64,000 bases of DNA, from assembly GCA_949825045.1 (NCBI GenBank), contig OX463818.1:25746906-25810905 (forward strand), given 5' to 3'. Both the position numbers and the translations under genes were made by a program. Below are positions 30,531-41,286 of the stretch, in pieces; position 1 is the stretch's first letter, and every line of letters starts with the position of its first letter. The stretch is from Argyresthia goedartella. Its lineage: Eukaryota > Arthropoda > Insecta > Lepidoptera > Argyresthiidae. The notes below the pieces were generated by a model that searched no databases, had not been told where the DNA came from, and saw only the letters and a list, made by a program, of their open reading frames with translations.

Positions 30531-31420
30531 AATAAATACTAGAATAATCCCAAAAATCATGCTCATGCTCTCGAAATTGCCACTTACATTAACTATGTGT
30601 TCAGGCGACACAGTCGGTCAAAATAGCCTTTTGTAAATTTAAGATTATATATATTAATACCATAATACCAAATACTATAATACCAAAATAATACTATTAC
30701 AGCAGTTATTTATTTATACTATCATGTTGATCATGAGCGTCAGATTCCTGAACTTATAAAAGTAATTTGATAATTTTTGCTCGAAAGAAAAGTCTTCCGA
30801 CGTTATTACGACATCTTTTTCTCACAATCTATATTTTTACTATTTCGCACCAGATTTGTATGTATGTATGTACCACTGAGCTGCTATTACTAGCGTATAG
30901 CTATTTATCTGCAGCAATGCTAGCTACTTATTAGGCGGACAAAAGGGACGATTCAACTAATAATCCTAATAATACATATTCATACTAACTGATCGAATAC
31001 TGGAGGCGAAAATAGCTATTTATTTAGACTACCTACTAGTCTGGAAAATGGGTGATTCGTCGGAAATCACCTACTTTTTAGTGGCATTCCAGTTGCAATG
31101 GCATTTTTATTCACGAGCCAGCGAAGCAAGACTCTTAAAAAACTGACTATTTCGAAAAAACTTGTATGTTGTATAGTCTGCAGCAAAAAAAAAACAATAA
31201 TCCCGTTGTTAAATGTATAGCTACACTTGGTAGTATTTTTTTACCGTTCACTACATACGTTTCACCAAAAACCATATCGATTCCAAAAGACAAAAAAAAA
31301 CTTCAGAAAAATACAAATTATCTTCTCGTAAGTTAAATGTTATTAATTGGTTTCCTGTATCAATCTATCTATCGGGATATGTAGGTAATAGAAGTAGGTT
31401 GAAATGTATGTACCCTCCCC
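30531..31420. other. No recognised feature
   Basis: AT-rich with a TATGTATGTATGTA run near 30858. No gene or repeat family recognised. Confidence 0.45.
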
Positions 31421-31446
31421 TCCACTCCACTCCACTCCACTCCACG
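31421..31446. repeat. (CCACT)n microsatellite
   Basis: Four to five CCACT units in CTCCACTCCACTCCACTCCA. Confidence 0.9.
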
Positions 31447-32628
31447 GGGAGTGCGTCACCACCCGACCCCAAAAGTGTGCCGAAGTATACATCGTATACC
31501 GTACACAATACTTGAAAAATTTGTAAAAACGAAAACCTGCTTGTAAATTTTACTTCAAAGCGATATCACTTAGATTTGTCGCACACTCTGCCATAAAATA
31601 TCAAAATTTTTATATATCTATAAATATTCTTTGCTGAAAGTTTACGTTTAAAAAAAAACTCACTAATAATGGAATAACTCTTAAAAAGAGGATAATTATT
31701 TAAAATAAGTTAATATTTGAAATGTAAGTGAAATAGTTTTTAGTGTAAAACAGGTTTATAGGAAAAAATATTACGTTCTTACACACTTTTCATGTATCCT
31801 GAACAGTTTTTTTTTAAACGTCACTTTCAGGGTTGCGAAGAGGTGAAGCCCACCCCTGAGGGGGGGGGGGGGCGTAATTAGATTAAAATTAAGCGAGTTA
31901 GGCAAATATGATAAAACTCGAGTAAACTTTGACAACTCCATTAAGGACGGTTGCAGGTGAGGTCGCACGTTAGGTGTTTTCAACATTAGCTGCTACTGCT
32001 ACCCTAAACGTAAAAAGGTGTGGATCTATGTTATATTTTGATTTGAACAAGAACCTCTAAATCAAATCATCGGTAGGTAAATTTGAACAAGAACCTTCAA
32101 ATCAAATTATAGGCAGGTTAGGTACTACCCAACCTCAAGCGGCCTCTGATTCATAATTAATATTTTCTCCGATCATAAGTAATTGCGTATTACCGACCGT
32201 TCTTTTGTTTGGTTTCGCTGTCGGTAATTTTAGATGCGGGGGTGGAGCAGGGCTGCGCGGCGGGGGTGCGCGGCGGGCAACGTTAGGCCACGTACATTAG
32301 TCCGAAATTTTTGGCGTTGACGGGAGTCTTTACACTGACTTGAACGTAGATGGAGAATTTTGTGTGACCAGTTCGGACAAAAATATCAAAATACAAATTA
32401 TACAAAAAAAAAATATTGTTTAACAAAAGATATCACTTAGTCATCAGAAGCCTCCTTTTAAGTACATTACCTGTTTAGTTAGATAAACAATAACAAAATA
32501 AAACAATATTATAATAGCATGCAACAAGTAAGTTAATAATTGGGTGTGTGTGTATGTATGTTGAAGAATTCTAATAGTATTGATTTTGTTTATTTTTATA
32601 AATTTTGTTTGCGTTAGGTTTTAGTTAT
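31447..32628. other. Unassigned; G-run and a GC-rich patch
   Basis: A run of about 13 G at 31860-31872 sits in a 71-residue minus-strand frame of no known type. AATTTGAACAAGAACCT with AATCAAAT is repeated at 32040 and 32080. GC-rich and CpG-rich sequence at 32230-32290 (GCGCGGCGGGGGTGCGCGGC) stands out from the AT-rich background but shows no exon signals. Confidence 0.4.
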
Positions 32629-33008
32629 TAGGGTTCCGTACCGGAAGGGTGCCAAACGGGACCCTATTCCTAAACCTCCGCTGTCCGTCCGTCTGTCACC
32701 AGGCTGTATCTCATGAACCGTGATAGTTAGACAGATGAAATTATCACAGATGATGTATTTTTGTTGCCTCTATAACAACTAATACAAAAAAAAACAGAAC
32801 AAAATAAATATTTAAGGGGGCTCCCATACAACAATTCTTTCAATACCACATACAAACTTATGAATGCAGCTGGTTACGTACATGGAGCGTGAAAGTAGCC
32901 GCATCAATAACTTTTTAAACAACATTTTGAAATTTAAAATCCAAACTATTCACTACACACCATCTCTACCATTGTATGGTAGTACGGAACCCTTCGTGCG
33001 CGAGTTTT
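32629..33008 (+). repeat. Rep-C copy
   Basis: Complete from AGGGTTCCGTACCGGAAGGG to GTACGGAACCCTTCGTGCGC then GAGTTTTAATT; the terminal ACCGGTTTTTT is lost. Confidence 0.8.
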
Positions 33009-33221
33009 AATTATTATAAATCTCTTTTTATTATTAGATTTTCCGTTTCTACATATGTTTTCTTTTTAATTCGCGACGTCGTCAATTTTTTCTACATCAT
33101 GTTTGGATAAGGTATTTATGTCTAGGCTTATATTTATAAGGTTATATATATGCTGACTGATAGTTGTATATGTGTATTGTCTCCAAGCAACCATAGAGTG
33201 GTAGTGAGGAATATTTTTGAT

Positions 33222-33610
33222 TTTATCTACACACGTATCATAAACCCTCTTTACTGCGTACAAAACCGCACGTTACGATCAGCATAATAATAAACTACTT
33301 GATAAAAACTCATTTCATGTCTGAAAAATTACACATTATGACCATTATGTGTAATTTTTCTACATATTATGACATTCAAATTTCGAACGCCGACGCCCGC
33401 CTGCGTGAAGTTGGTACTACAGAACAAGCTAAACAACTGCAGAGCCACAATGCCGTTCAAACATGCGGTTCCTGAACATATCAAAGAGAGCTTATGATAT
33501 GTGTGTAGATAAACTAGTGTATGTAACTGTACATAATTAGGCATTAAAACTCTCGAGTATTAATGCCCTCCATTATGTAGCAGTCACATACACTACTATT
33601 ATGTTTACTT
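33222..33610 (+). repeat. Rep-A copy 6
   Basis: TTTATCTACACACGTATCAT, ACCGCACGTTACGATCAGCA, palindrome ACATTATGACCATTATGTGT, GAACGCCGACGCCCGCCTGC, CAAACATGCGGTTCCTGA, GATATGTGTGTAGATAAACT, and outer GGCATTAAAACTCTCGAGTA with TTAATGCCCTCCATTATGTA. Confidence 0.75.
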
Positions 33611-33657
33611 ATTTTGTTGAGGATGTTTGGGTCAATAGTAATTGTTCTCTGAGTTTT

Positions 33658-33832
33658 AATGAACATTTTTAAGACTTTCTGCTTTCTAGCGGTTAATAGT
33701 TCGGCCAACGCCAATTTTCGAAAAAGTTTTTTCTTATAGTTTTTTAGTCTGGGTGAGGTCACCGGTGACCTATATGGCACATTTTTAAGGAACATTTTTA
33801 AGACTTTCTGCTTTCTAGCGGTTAATAGTTGG
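33658..33832. repeat. Direct repeat around a 16-bp palindrome
   Basis: GAACATTTTTAAGACTTTCT then GCTTTCTAGCGGTTAATAGT occurs at about 33660 and again at about 33790. Between them lies AGGTCACCGGTGACCT (33756-33771), a perfect palindrome. Confidence 0.85.
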
Positions 33833-34085
33833 CACAACGAGCATAACATCTAACTCGAAAATAAAATAATGGGTGAAAAAAGGTTACAGAAAAAAACTGG
33901 TAGGAACAAACACGATGCCAACTTTGCTGCTGATCTTTTCAACTTTCTGTTTACCTAGGACAGTAAATAGTATAATATCAAATGTTGATATTTTGGATAG
34001 GACAAATTAGATCAACAGTGAAATGCGATGAAAATGTTATAGGACGTTGTAAAATGTCATCAACGCGATTGGACGAACGTTTAGA

Positions 34086-34300
34086 CGACCTCTGTGGCGC
34101 AGCGGTTGTGGCTCTGCCTACCATGCGAGAGGTCCCGGGTTCGATCACCGGCAGGGGTTAAAAAAACCCCAGGTCTTGGATGTTTATATGTGTGTGACGT
34201 CGCTGTTTCTGGTTCCCACAACACAGGATATCCTGGTGTGGGGCCAGAAGCAATGTATGTGCCTGTATGTGAATGTTTGTGTTTATGTTATCGTTGGAAT
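34086..34300 (+). mobile_element. SINE-D copy, plus strand
   Basis: GACCTCTGTGGCGCAGCGGT, box B GTTCGATCACC with one change from other copies, GGTCTTGGATGTTTATATGT, TCTGGTTCCCACAACACAGG and a TTTGTGTTTATGTTAT tail. The frame through it is not a gene. Confidence 0.82.
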
Positions 34301-34862
34301 AAAACAAACCATTTCATACATAGATGTCCAAATGTCCTTTTTTTCATAACACCAATAATTTCATGCATAATTTTCCATTCGCCTTTTTCTTAGAAGTACT
34401 GTTGGTAGGTTTTAAATTTTATTACCACAGCATAGGGTTCACAATCTCGATCCGTCCCAACTACCCTCGGTTATTGAGTAGATGAGGCGCTGTGCCCACC
34501 CAAGTAACATGCGTGACTCTGATCTGACAAAACGCCACCTAAGCACGGCGTTCCCTTCTGGGTACCCAATCCTTCAATTCCGTTTGACTAGACATGCCTT
34601 GTGGACTTGGCATTTTCAGATCAGAGTGTTAAACAGAGAACTAGGCTAAGAGAACAGAGACGAGTGTTGGCTTTAGCTTGAAGCTGGATCACTGAGAGAT
34701 CAACTTATCTAACTACAATGAAAATATCTGAATACTAGCTATGCTCTCACCTATCCAATATTTATGTGATTGGGAGCCAGCACATGGGTGGCTATGTTGG
34801 CAGCATTGCATGAAGTGTCCGTCAATGTCAAAATGTTGAACGTCATGAGGTTGGTTGGTTTC
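34301..34862. other. No recognised feature
   Basis: Moderate composition, no motif-bearing frame. CTAAGCACGGCGTTCCCTTC near 34538 is GC-richer than its surroundings but has no splice signals I trust. Confidence 0.4.
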
Positions 34863-34970
34863 AAATATCAGGGCAAAACACTGCGGTAGCTTAGGTGAAG
34901 GGTAAAGGGGGTGAGCGAAGTGAAGCCCCCTTTATCCTTCGTGTTAGGTGAACATGTAAGAACAACAATA
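34863..34970 (+). repeat. Rep-B module
   Basis: ATATCAGGGCAAAACACTGC, GGTAGCTTAGGTGAAGGGTA, GAGCGAAGTGAAGCCCCC, CCTTCGTGTTAGGTGAACAT and GTAAGAACAA. No TIR-K ends flank it. Confidence 0.75.
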
Positions 34971-35455
34971 TATATATATATAATACCTAGTTTTAAGTAA
35001 CTAAGCTTCCGCAGTGTTTACGGCTACCGAATCGGCGTCCGGCGCCGGCTGCGGAGACAACCTTTTTTAAAACCAAACTAAAACCAATCTTTGAGATTTT
35101 CTTTGCCCTTCTCTCGTAGAGTACATACAACGTAGAGAAGATATATAGGTATTTGTAAATATGCTTAGTAATCAATAAAGAACTTTTGCCTTTTCTTTTC
35201 CAAACAAGTATCACTTAATTTTAACTCAGCATTAGCTTACGAGTATTGTGTGGTAAAGGACGCTTGCGTCAAACATAACACAAGGAATACAATTATTATC
35301 TAAGAATCATTACTATTGTTTAAATCATACTTACTGTCCATTCTAATGGTTATTACAGACATTACTCATTTCCTTTCTAACAACTGAATAACTACGGTAA
35401 GGTCAGTACCATACTTGAGGCTGGCCGGATACGGCAAACCGCACGCCCATTATAA
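34971..35455. other. No recognised gene
   Basis: A 73-residue minus-strand frame (34993-35214) has no domain. CGAATCGGCGTCCGGCGCCG near 35028 is a GC-rich patch. Confidence 0.4.
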
Positions 35456-35583
35456 GGGTTATGTACCCGAAGGGTGCCGAACGGGACCTTATTCTTAGCC
35501 TCCGTTTTTCCGTCTGTCCGTCTGTGTGGCTGTGTGCGTCGGTAATAATTGGTAAAGAGTTGATATAGTCACAGAATGTGTGT
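35456..35583 (+). repeat. Rep-C 5' part, cut by LINE-J
   Basis: GGGTTATGTACCCGAAGGGT, GCCGAACGGGACCTTATTCT and TCCGTCTGTCCGTCTGTG, then the LINE-J tail starts (TTTATTTTTATTTTATTTTA). The rest of Rep-C is not seen here. Confidence 0.7.
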
Positions 35584-35735
35584 ACTTTATTTTTATTTTA
35601 TTTTATTTTATTCAGGTAACAAACAGTCACTTACTAAACATGGATTGATTGACTATTTACATAAAGACCTGGAGTACCATTAATTGGTTACAATTTATAC
35701 CGTGTCGTGAAAATATTCGAGAATGTATAGTTAAG

Positions 35736-36191
35736 TTACCTACATAGAATTTCTTTCATTTGTCTTTTATAGCTAGGAAGTGAGTTTGCGAAGATATATA
35801 TATCTATCAGTCTTTTGTTATAAGTTTCGAAAGATCGTCGAAAGAATGTGTTTTTTGCATAGTTTGTGCTACATAGGGTAGAATAAAATGTTTTCTTTGA
35901 ACGTGAGGAGATGCGGTTAACAAAGAAGTTTACCTTCTCAAGTAAACATGCCGAATCTATATGGTCATTTAATAATTTATATAGGAATGAGGCATCCAAA
36001 AAAGTGCGTCTGCTTTCTAGGGAGGCAATATTGAACTTATCACATAGCCTTTTATTATCATTATAGTTAGTGCCGGTCCTGTAGTCTAATGATTTTAAAA
36101 ATTTATTCTGAATCTTCTCAAGACGAGCCACGTGTACCGCATAGTGGGGATTCCACACTACACAATCAAATTCAAAAAAAACTACGCACAT
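35736..36191 (-). pseudogene. LINE-J ORF2 C-terminal segment
   Basis: YAYVRSFFEFDCVVWNPHY is the jockey-type block after the palm (compare YALVRP.LEYASVVW.P). It is followed by RLEKIQNKFLKSLDYR, LCDKFNIASLESRRTFLDA and YKLLNDHIDSACLLEKV, the usual C-terminal pattern of jockey-like ORF2. In this copy the piece joins the upstream segment 36450-36172 after YAYVRSFF with a one-frame shift in a run of A. Function is lost with the frame, not by loss of motifs. Confidence 0.75.
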
Positions 36192-36729
36192 ATGCGTAGT
36201 ATAGAGTTAGGATGGTTTTTGCTCGCTTAAAGGGTTTTGATAGAAGCAGAATAAAACCAAGTTTTTGGTAGGCTCGAGCGATAATATGGTCGATATGTAT
36301 ATTGAAATGAAGTTTAGAATCAAGCAGCACCCCCAGGTCCCTAATCTGCGTTACCCTTTTCACTTGAATACCATTGAGGCTGTAATCAGCTAATACTGGA
36401 TTAAATTTCCGGGTAAATGTTATCGTATAACATTTATCTACATTAAGCAATCACTGATTACGGGCACAATAAGTTGTGAAAATGTTTAGATCAGATTGAA
36501 GTAAAGTGCAGTCTTCTGGGGTTGAGACTACTTTAAAAATCTTAGTATCGTCCGCGTATACCAAATGACATGAGTCTGAGAAAATATTCATGATATCATC
36601 AATGTATAGAGCAAACAAAAATGGGCCCAAATGGGAACCCTGGGGTACGCCAGAGCCAATGGAGAGAAAGTCAGATGTGTATCCTTTTAGTGAGACAGCT
36701 TGACTTCTGTTGCTAATGTAGGACTTCAA
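36172..36729 (-). pseudogene. LINE-J reverse transcriptase, palm B and C motifs
   Basis: Two abutting frames. The upstream one (36729-36451) has SGVPQGSHLGPFLFALYIDD (motif B) and VYADDTKIFKVV (motif C, catalytic YADD intact). It ends at a stop after YCARNQ. The downstream one (36450-36172) has MLNVDKCYTITFTRK and VTQIRDLGVLLDSKLHFN (thumb), ending at YYAYVRSFF. The in-frame stop between them is present in both tandem copies, so it predates the duplication. Confidence 0.8.
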
Positions 36730-36761
36730 CCATCTAAACAGATCACCATGTATACCGATCT

Positions 36762-37856
36762 TCAGAAGTTTGGAAAGGAGTGTGTTATGATTATTTTATC
36801 AAATGCTTTTGAAAAATCGGTATACACGGTATCAACCTGACATCCACCGTCCATAGCATTAATTGCGAAATCTGTAAAAGTGACTAAGTTTGTGTCGACA
36901 CTACGACCCTTAAAAAAACCATGTTGGAATTGAGAGATGTGACGTGATAGTGTTTGAGATAGTTCTTGTGTTACAAGTTTTTCGAATATTCTACCAAATA
37001 TACATAATTTTGATATAGGCCTGTACTGTTTTACGTCACACCTCTCACCTCCCTTATGTATTGGCGTTACTATTGCGGTTTTCCAAATATTTGGAAAACA
37101 TCCCTCATTTAGTGACTTTTTAAAGATGATAGTAAGCGGTATGTAAAGTGAGGACGAGCATTTCGAGATAAAAATGGGATGAATCCCATCGTGACCTGCT
37201 CCCTTATTAACATCTACTTTATCTAAAAGTCTCAAGATTAGTTTACGGGTAATTCTCACTGACGAAATATCTATCGGAGCATCGGATGAATTATAATCCA
37301 AACCAAAAATGGGATCCATTGAACTGTCATTAGTATCCTTTACAAAGTCAGAATTAAAATATTCATTAAATAAATTACTGATTGAATGACAATCTGAAGA
37401 GGATTTACCATTATAAACCATACGCTCGGGTAAAGCATTTGAAGAAAATTTAGTTTTTATATAACTCCAAAAATATTTAGGGCAATGTTCAATTCGTTCT
37501 TCGGCTCGCTTCACAAACGATTCAAAACAAAGAGGTTCCAACTTCTTCTCCCTATGCCTGAGTAATCTAAAAGCATCATTATCTAGTGGATTACCATAGA
37601 TTTTCCATTTCTTGTGATATTTGAGTTTTTCGCGATTTAATTTAATGAGGGAACTAGAGTACCATTGTGGGTATCCACTATTTGGGGTAGATGATACCGA
37701 CTGTTTGGGAACATGTTCGTCAATAACACAATTTAGCTGACTATAAAAAAGATTGGTAGCATCATCCGTATTCATATTATGTAGACAGTTCCAGTCATAG
37801 TCGGATAACCGCCTATTGATCGCCACGTAGTCAGCATTATGATACATAAGTTTCAA
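36762..37856 (-). pseudogene. LINE-J reverse transcriptase, fingers and motif A
   Basis: 364 residues starting inside the linker after the endonuclease. KVDVNKGAGHDGIHPIFI is the conserved K-GPDGI-type block. GGERCDVKQYRPISKLCI and FGRIFEKLVTQEL are the fingers. FQHGFFKGRSVDTNLVTF and VDTVYTDFSKAFDKI hold the first catalytic aspartate. The frame then shifts: one A is missing at about 36793 relative to the second tandem copy, where the reading continues. The single-base loss is private to this copy. Confidence 0.85.
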
Positions 37857-37990
37857 ACGAGGCTTTTGCTTATGTAAGAACAGACCAGGAACACTAATAT
37901 TGATCTCTAAAGATCTATGATGCGGGTCCTCAGGAACAAGGTGTACTGTGTTTAGTGTGAAAAGTACAGCAAATATTGTGCAGAATGACT

Positions 37991-38837
37991 GACATTATAA
38001 AGGTATATACATATATCTATACAGTACGACTGAGGTGAAACACGCAACCGACTCAAATGTTGTTTGTTTAAAAACAATGTGTTGTGTAAAACTGTTAATA
38101 CTTCAGTTAGAACAAATAAGTGTTCGTTTTTGTAGTAAGTCAGGATTAGTAATCCGTGACTAGAGCCACAAAGTTAATTCTAAACGGATCATGTCTGTAC
38201 AAAGATAGTAATAAGTTATGTAAGCGTGAGTACTACTTAGTTATCCCTTACATAGTACTGTACAGCAGCAGCACGATCACGAATTATTAGGCATCGACTA
38301 AATAAACGAATAGAAGTGTCAACGACTCAGACAGTATAGTATTCCACAACAAAGAAGTCCGCCCGACGGTTTCCGGTTGCGCAGAAAGCAACCCAATTTC
38401 CGATAGTAGCCGATCGTTGAAATCAATATTGAACTCTGAACACAAGCAAAACTGCCTACTTTACTTGCCTCGATTTGTGCTCAATTAGAGATTAGGGCAG
38501 TTGAGCAGACAAACCAAGAGCGTACCCTCGTGGTGGTGGTGGGGTCGTGGTGGTTGGGGTTTGACGTTTGGTGCTTGTTCACTACATATTGTACAGGATG
38601 GTATGTAGTTTATGCTCCAGACTCAACATTTACAACTCAGCAAATCAATGGGATTCCAATAACATATCTAGTTATTTGTGATTGAAGATATGTTTGACGT
38701 TTGTGTTAAAAAATAATATCGCCATTTGTGGTCGCCCTACATGCACACTAACCACCACATGGAACTAGTAAGTAGCGGCGTCTGATTATTTATATTGTTA
38801 TCTTTTGATTATAAGAAGTGTTTTCTTATATAAAATA
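37991..38837. other. Region upstream of LINE-J in unit 1
   Basis: No frame of note. AGTCAGGATTAGTAATCCGT near 38142, CCGATAGTAGCCGATCGTTG near 38400 and a GTGGTGGTGGTGGGGTCGTG run at 38530 are landmarks. It may be LINE-J 5' untranslated sequence or the older insertion site. The same sequence is at 44830-45670. Confidence 0.4.
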
Positions 38838-39150
38838 GTAGTTTATGTGACTGATTCATAATGGAGGGCATTAAAACTCGAGAGTTTATCTACACCCATA
38901 TCATAAGCTCTCTTTGATGTGTTCAGAAACCTCATGTTCGTCCGAAATTGCGGCATTGATTATTGCTCTGCACTTGTTTAGCTTGTTAAGTAGTACCAAC
39001 TTCACAGACAAAATAGGGGCGGCACGCAGGCGGGCTTCGGCCCGTTTAGGATGTCATGATATGCGAAATAGTGATACATTATGATCATAAGGTCATCAAT
39101 ATTAAGATAAGAAATGAGTTTCTACCAAGTAGATAAACTAATTAAAATAT
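38838..39150 (-). repeat. Rep-A copy 7 (unit 1), variant core
   Basis: Starts with the outer part CATAATGGAGGGCATTAAAA then CTCGAGAGTTTATCTACACC, contains AACCTCATGTTCGTCC, TAGTACCAACTTCACAGACA and GGCACGCAGGCGGGCTTCGG (the core in reverse), and ends AGAAATGAGTTTCTACCAAG then TAGATAAACTAA. Confidence 0.75.
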
Positions 39151-39537
39151 AAACTATGTTTGTGAGGATCCCTCACGGGTAAAAGCCTCCTCCAATGACA
39201 TCCATCTCTCTCTATCGTTGGCCGTATCTGACCATCTTCGACCTGCCACTGTCACAATTTTGTCTGACCATCACCAATGCACATGGCCTGTCTATTGCTC
39301 TTTTAACTGCTTGGTCCGAGTCTGTTTACAGATCTCTGGCTCCATCTATCGTGAGTGTATCAAGCTATGTGGCCTGCCCATTGCCAGTTGGTACTCAAAG
39401 TAAATTAAATAATTAACTACATTTAGGATAAATTAAACTAAAACATGTGTATGTGTCACCATAACAAAAGTATCCCAATTTCAATCAATAAATATAAATC
39501 CACGGTTGGACGGGGTAATGACTTGGGCTTGATATTG
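39151..39537. other. Unassigned, unit 1
   Basis: CATCCATCTCTCTCTATCGT, CTGACCATCTTCGACCTGCC and GTCCGAGTCTGTTTACAGAT look like the edge of a diverged LINE ORF2 end on the minus strand, but no motif is firm. A near-copy lies at 45990-46376. Confidence 0.35.
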
Positions 39538-39940
39538 AGGGTTCCGTACCCGAAGGGTGCCAAACAGGGCCCTATAACTAAGCCTCCGCTGTCCGTCCGT
39601 TCGTCTGTCACCGGGCTGAATCTCAGTGATAGTTGGACAATTGAAATTTTCACAGATGATGTATTTCTGTTGCGGCTAAAACAATCAATACTAAAAAGCA
39701 GAATAAAATAAATATTTCAGGCAGCTCCCATACAACAATTCTTTCAGTACCACATACAAACTTATGAATGCACCTGGTTACCTACAGGAGTATGAAAGAA
39801 GCCGAACCAATAACTTTGTAAACAACATTTTGCTATGTAAAATCCAAACTATTCACTCCACACCATCCCTACCATTGTACGGTGGTAAGGAACACTTCGT
39901 GCGCGAGTTCGACCGGTTTTTCTGACCGGTTTTTCTGTCC
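39538..39940 (+). repeat. Rep-C copy, unit 1
   Basis: Full-length, AGGGTTCCGTACCCGAAGGG to GCGAGTTCGACCGGTTTTTC, with the last 15 bp (GACCGGTTTTTCT) repeated in tandem. Confidence 0.82.
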
Positions 39941-40403
39941 TAATGGACCTGATGACTATAAAATCATACTTGATTTGAAATTCCCCCTTTTGAAAGCTGG
40001 ATACGTCCACAAATTTAACATTGGTGACACATCGCTAGGAATTGCAAAGCCAATTGGAAGTTTTGCCAAGTCACCGATATAACGATTTACCGAAATATCT
40101 AATCACCGAAAGTGGTCTTGGTCTAGGCTCAGATCTTATAAAGCGGATATTTTTTCCTAAGGTTTAGAGTTGTACGGAAAAATAAAATGGCGTGTAAACC
40201 ATATTGTTTCAGTATCTTATCTCTTTTATAGAAATAACAATAATAGGTTACCTTAACAATATTTTGACACTTGTTTAAGTTATTAAGCGTCAAATAATAA
40301 CAGAAGATAAAAAGTTGTCTGAAAATATCGTCATTGGGTTAGGGTTTTTTTGCTTTCTCCAGTAAAAGTAGGATCAGCGTGAGGAACGGGAGCATTTCCG
40401 AGA
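39941..40403. other. Unassigned, unit 1
   Basis: CTTAACAATATTTTGACACT and GGTTAGGGTTTTTTTGCTTT. The frames here are short and lack motifs. Confidence 0.4.
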
Positions 40404-40610
40404 ATTAAACATAAACATGAAAATTTACACACAGCACATACATTGCTTCTGGCCCCACACTAGGATACCCTGTGTCGTGGGAACCAGAAACAGCGACGTC
40501 ACATACATATAAACATCCAAGACCTGTTTTTTTTACCCCCAGCCGGGGATCGAACCCGGGACCCCTCGCATGGTAGGCAGAGCCACAACCGCTGCGCCAC
40601 AGAGGTCGTC
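40404..40610 (-). mobile_element. SINE-D copy, unit 1
   Basis: Head GACCTCTGTGGCGCAGCGGT and box B GGTTCGATCCCC at 40610-40545, body and TTTATGTTTAATT tail toward 40404. Confidence 0.82.
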
Positions 40611-41030
40611 CATAGACAGATTAATATCCATAGACAGATTATTATCGGCTTTAAGTGTCCATTATTATACGTAATCATATGATAAGATCTTCTATTCGTT
40701 ATCAATTCATCCTTTGTATAAGTAATCGTACTCTAGTTTATTGACAATAGGGGCTGCCATCGGTGCCAAGTAATTATATCCCTATGATATTATGTGTATA
40801 ATAGATATTAAGAATATACTGCGTAGATCTTTAGCTGTATGCTATACAAAGTGTGATATAAAGGGGTAGTTATATTTGCAGGGATTGTTAGTGTCAGTGA
40901 CATCATTCTGAACAACTTTTACTGTACAACCGATTTGATCAGAGCAACCAAAGTTCTCATATTATCATGTAGAAATACTACCGTGAGCTAGTTATGTATA
41001 TTCTCAATAGCTGTTCTTTGGAAAAGGTGT

Positions 41031-41286
41031 CATAATAATAATAATACCTTGGACACTATTTTACACTCATTGATCTAGCCCCAAAATAGAATTCCCTGTG
41101 TCTTGGGTACTAGACAACGATTCACATACTTATATAGATAAATATTATACTTAGATAGATAAACAACCATGACTAGGGTACAAACATCCGTTCTCATCAA
41201 TTAAATATTTGCCCCCACCGGGACGCGAACCCGGGACCCTTGGCTTCGTAGGCAGGGTCACTGCCGACTCGGCCATTCGGGTCGTC
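41031..41286 (-). mobile_element. SINE-E copy, unit 1
   Basis: Head at 41286-41215 with TGGCCGAGTCGG and GGGTTCGCGTCCC (box B with one change), ATT-rich tail at 41031. It abuts the GTCAAAGTCAAAGTCAAAG tail of LINE-K. Confidence 0.82.

Larger units (their letters stand above)
35584..37990 (-). mobile_element. LINE-J copy 1 (jockey-like), 3'-complete
   Basis: The 3' tail, ATTTTATTTTATTTTATTCA on the plus strand, is the A-rich end of a minus-strand LINE inserted in Rep-C. Reading upstream come the C-terminal region (36191-35736), palm and thumb (36729-36172), fingers and first palm motif (37856-36762), and a short endonuclease-like end, LNTVHLVPEDPHHRSLEI, near 37950. A stop then closes the frame. 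Most of the endonuclease and ORF1 are not visible. The part upstream of 36184 is included in the tandem duplication; the part downstream is not. Confidence 0.8.

Noticed and set aside
34094..34393. 99-residue open frame
   Set aside because: It is SINE-D read in frame, starting in box A; the same peptide pieces recur at every copy.
36181..36200. Near-palindrome ACTACGCACATATGCGTAGT as a regulatory operator
   Set aside because: It encodes the conserved YYAYVR block of LINE-J, and a similar word occurs in the LINE at 28640. Its only interest is as the duplication breakpoint.
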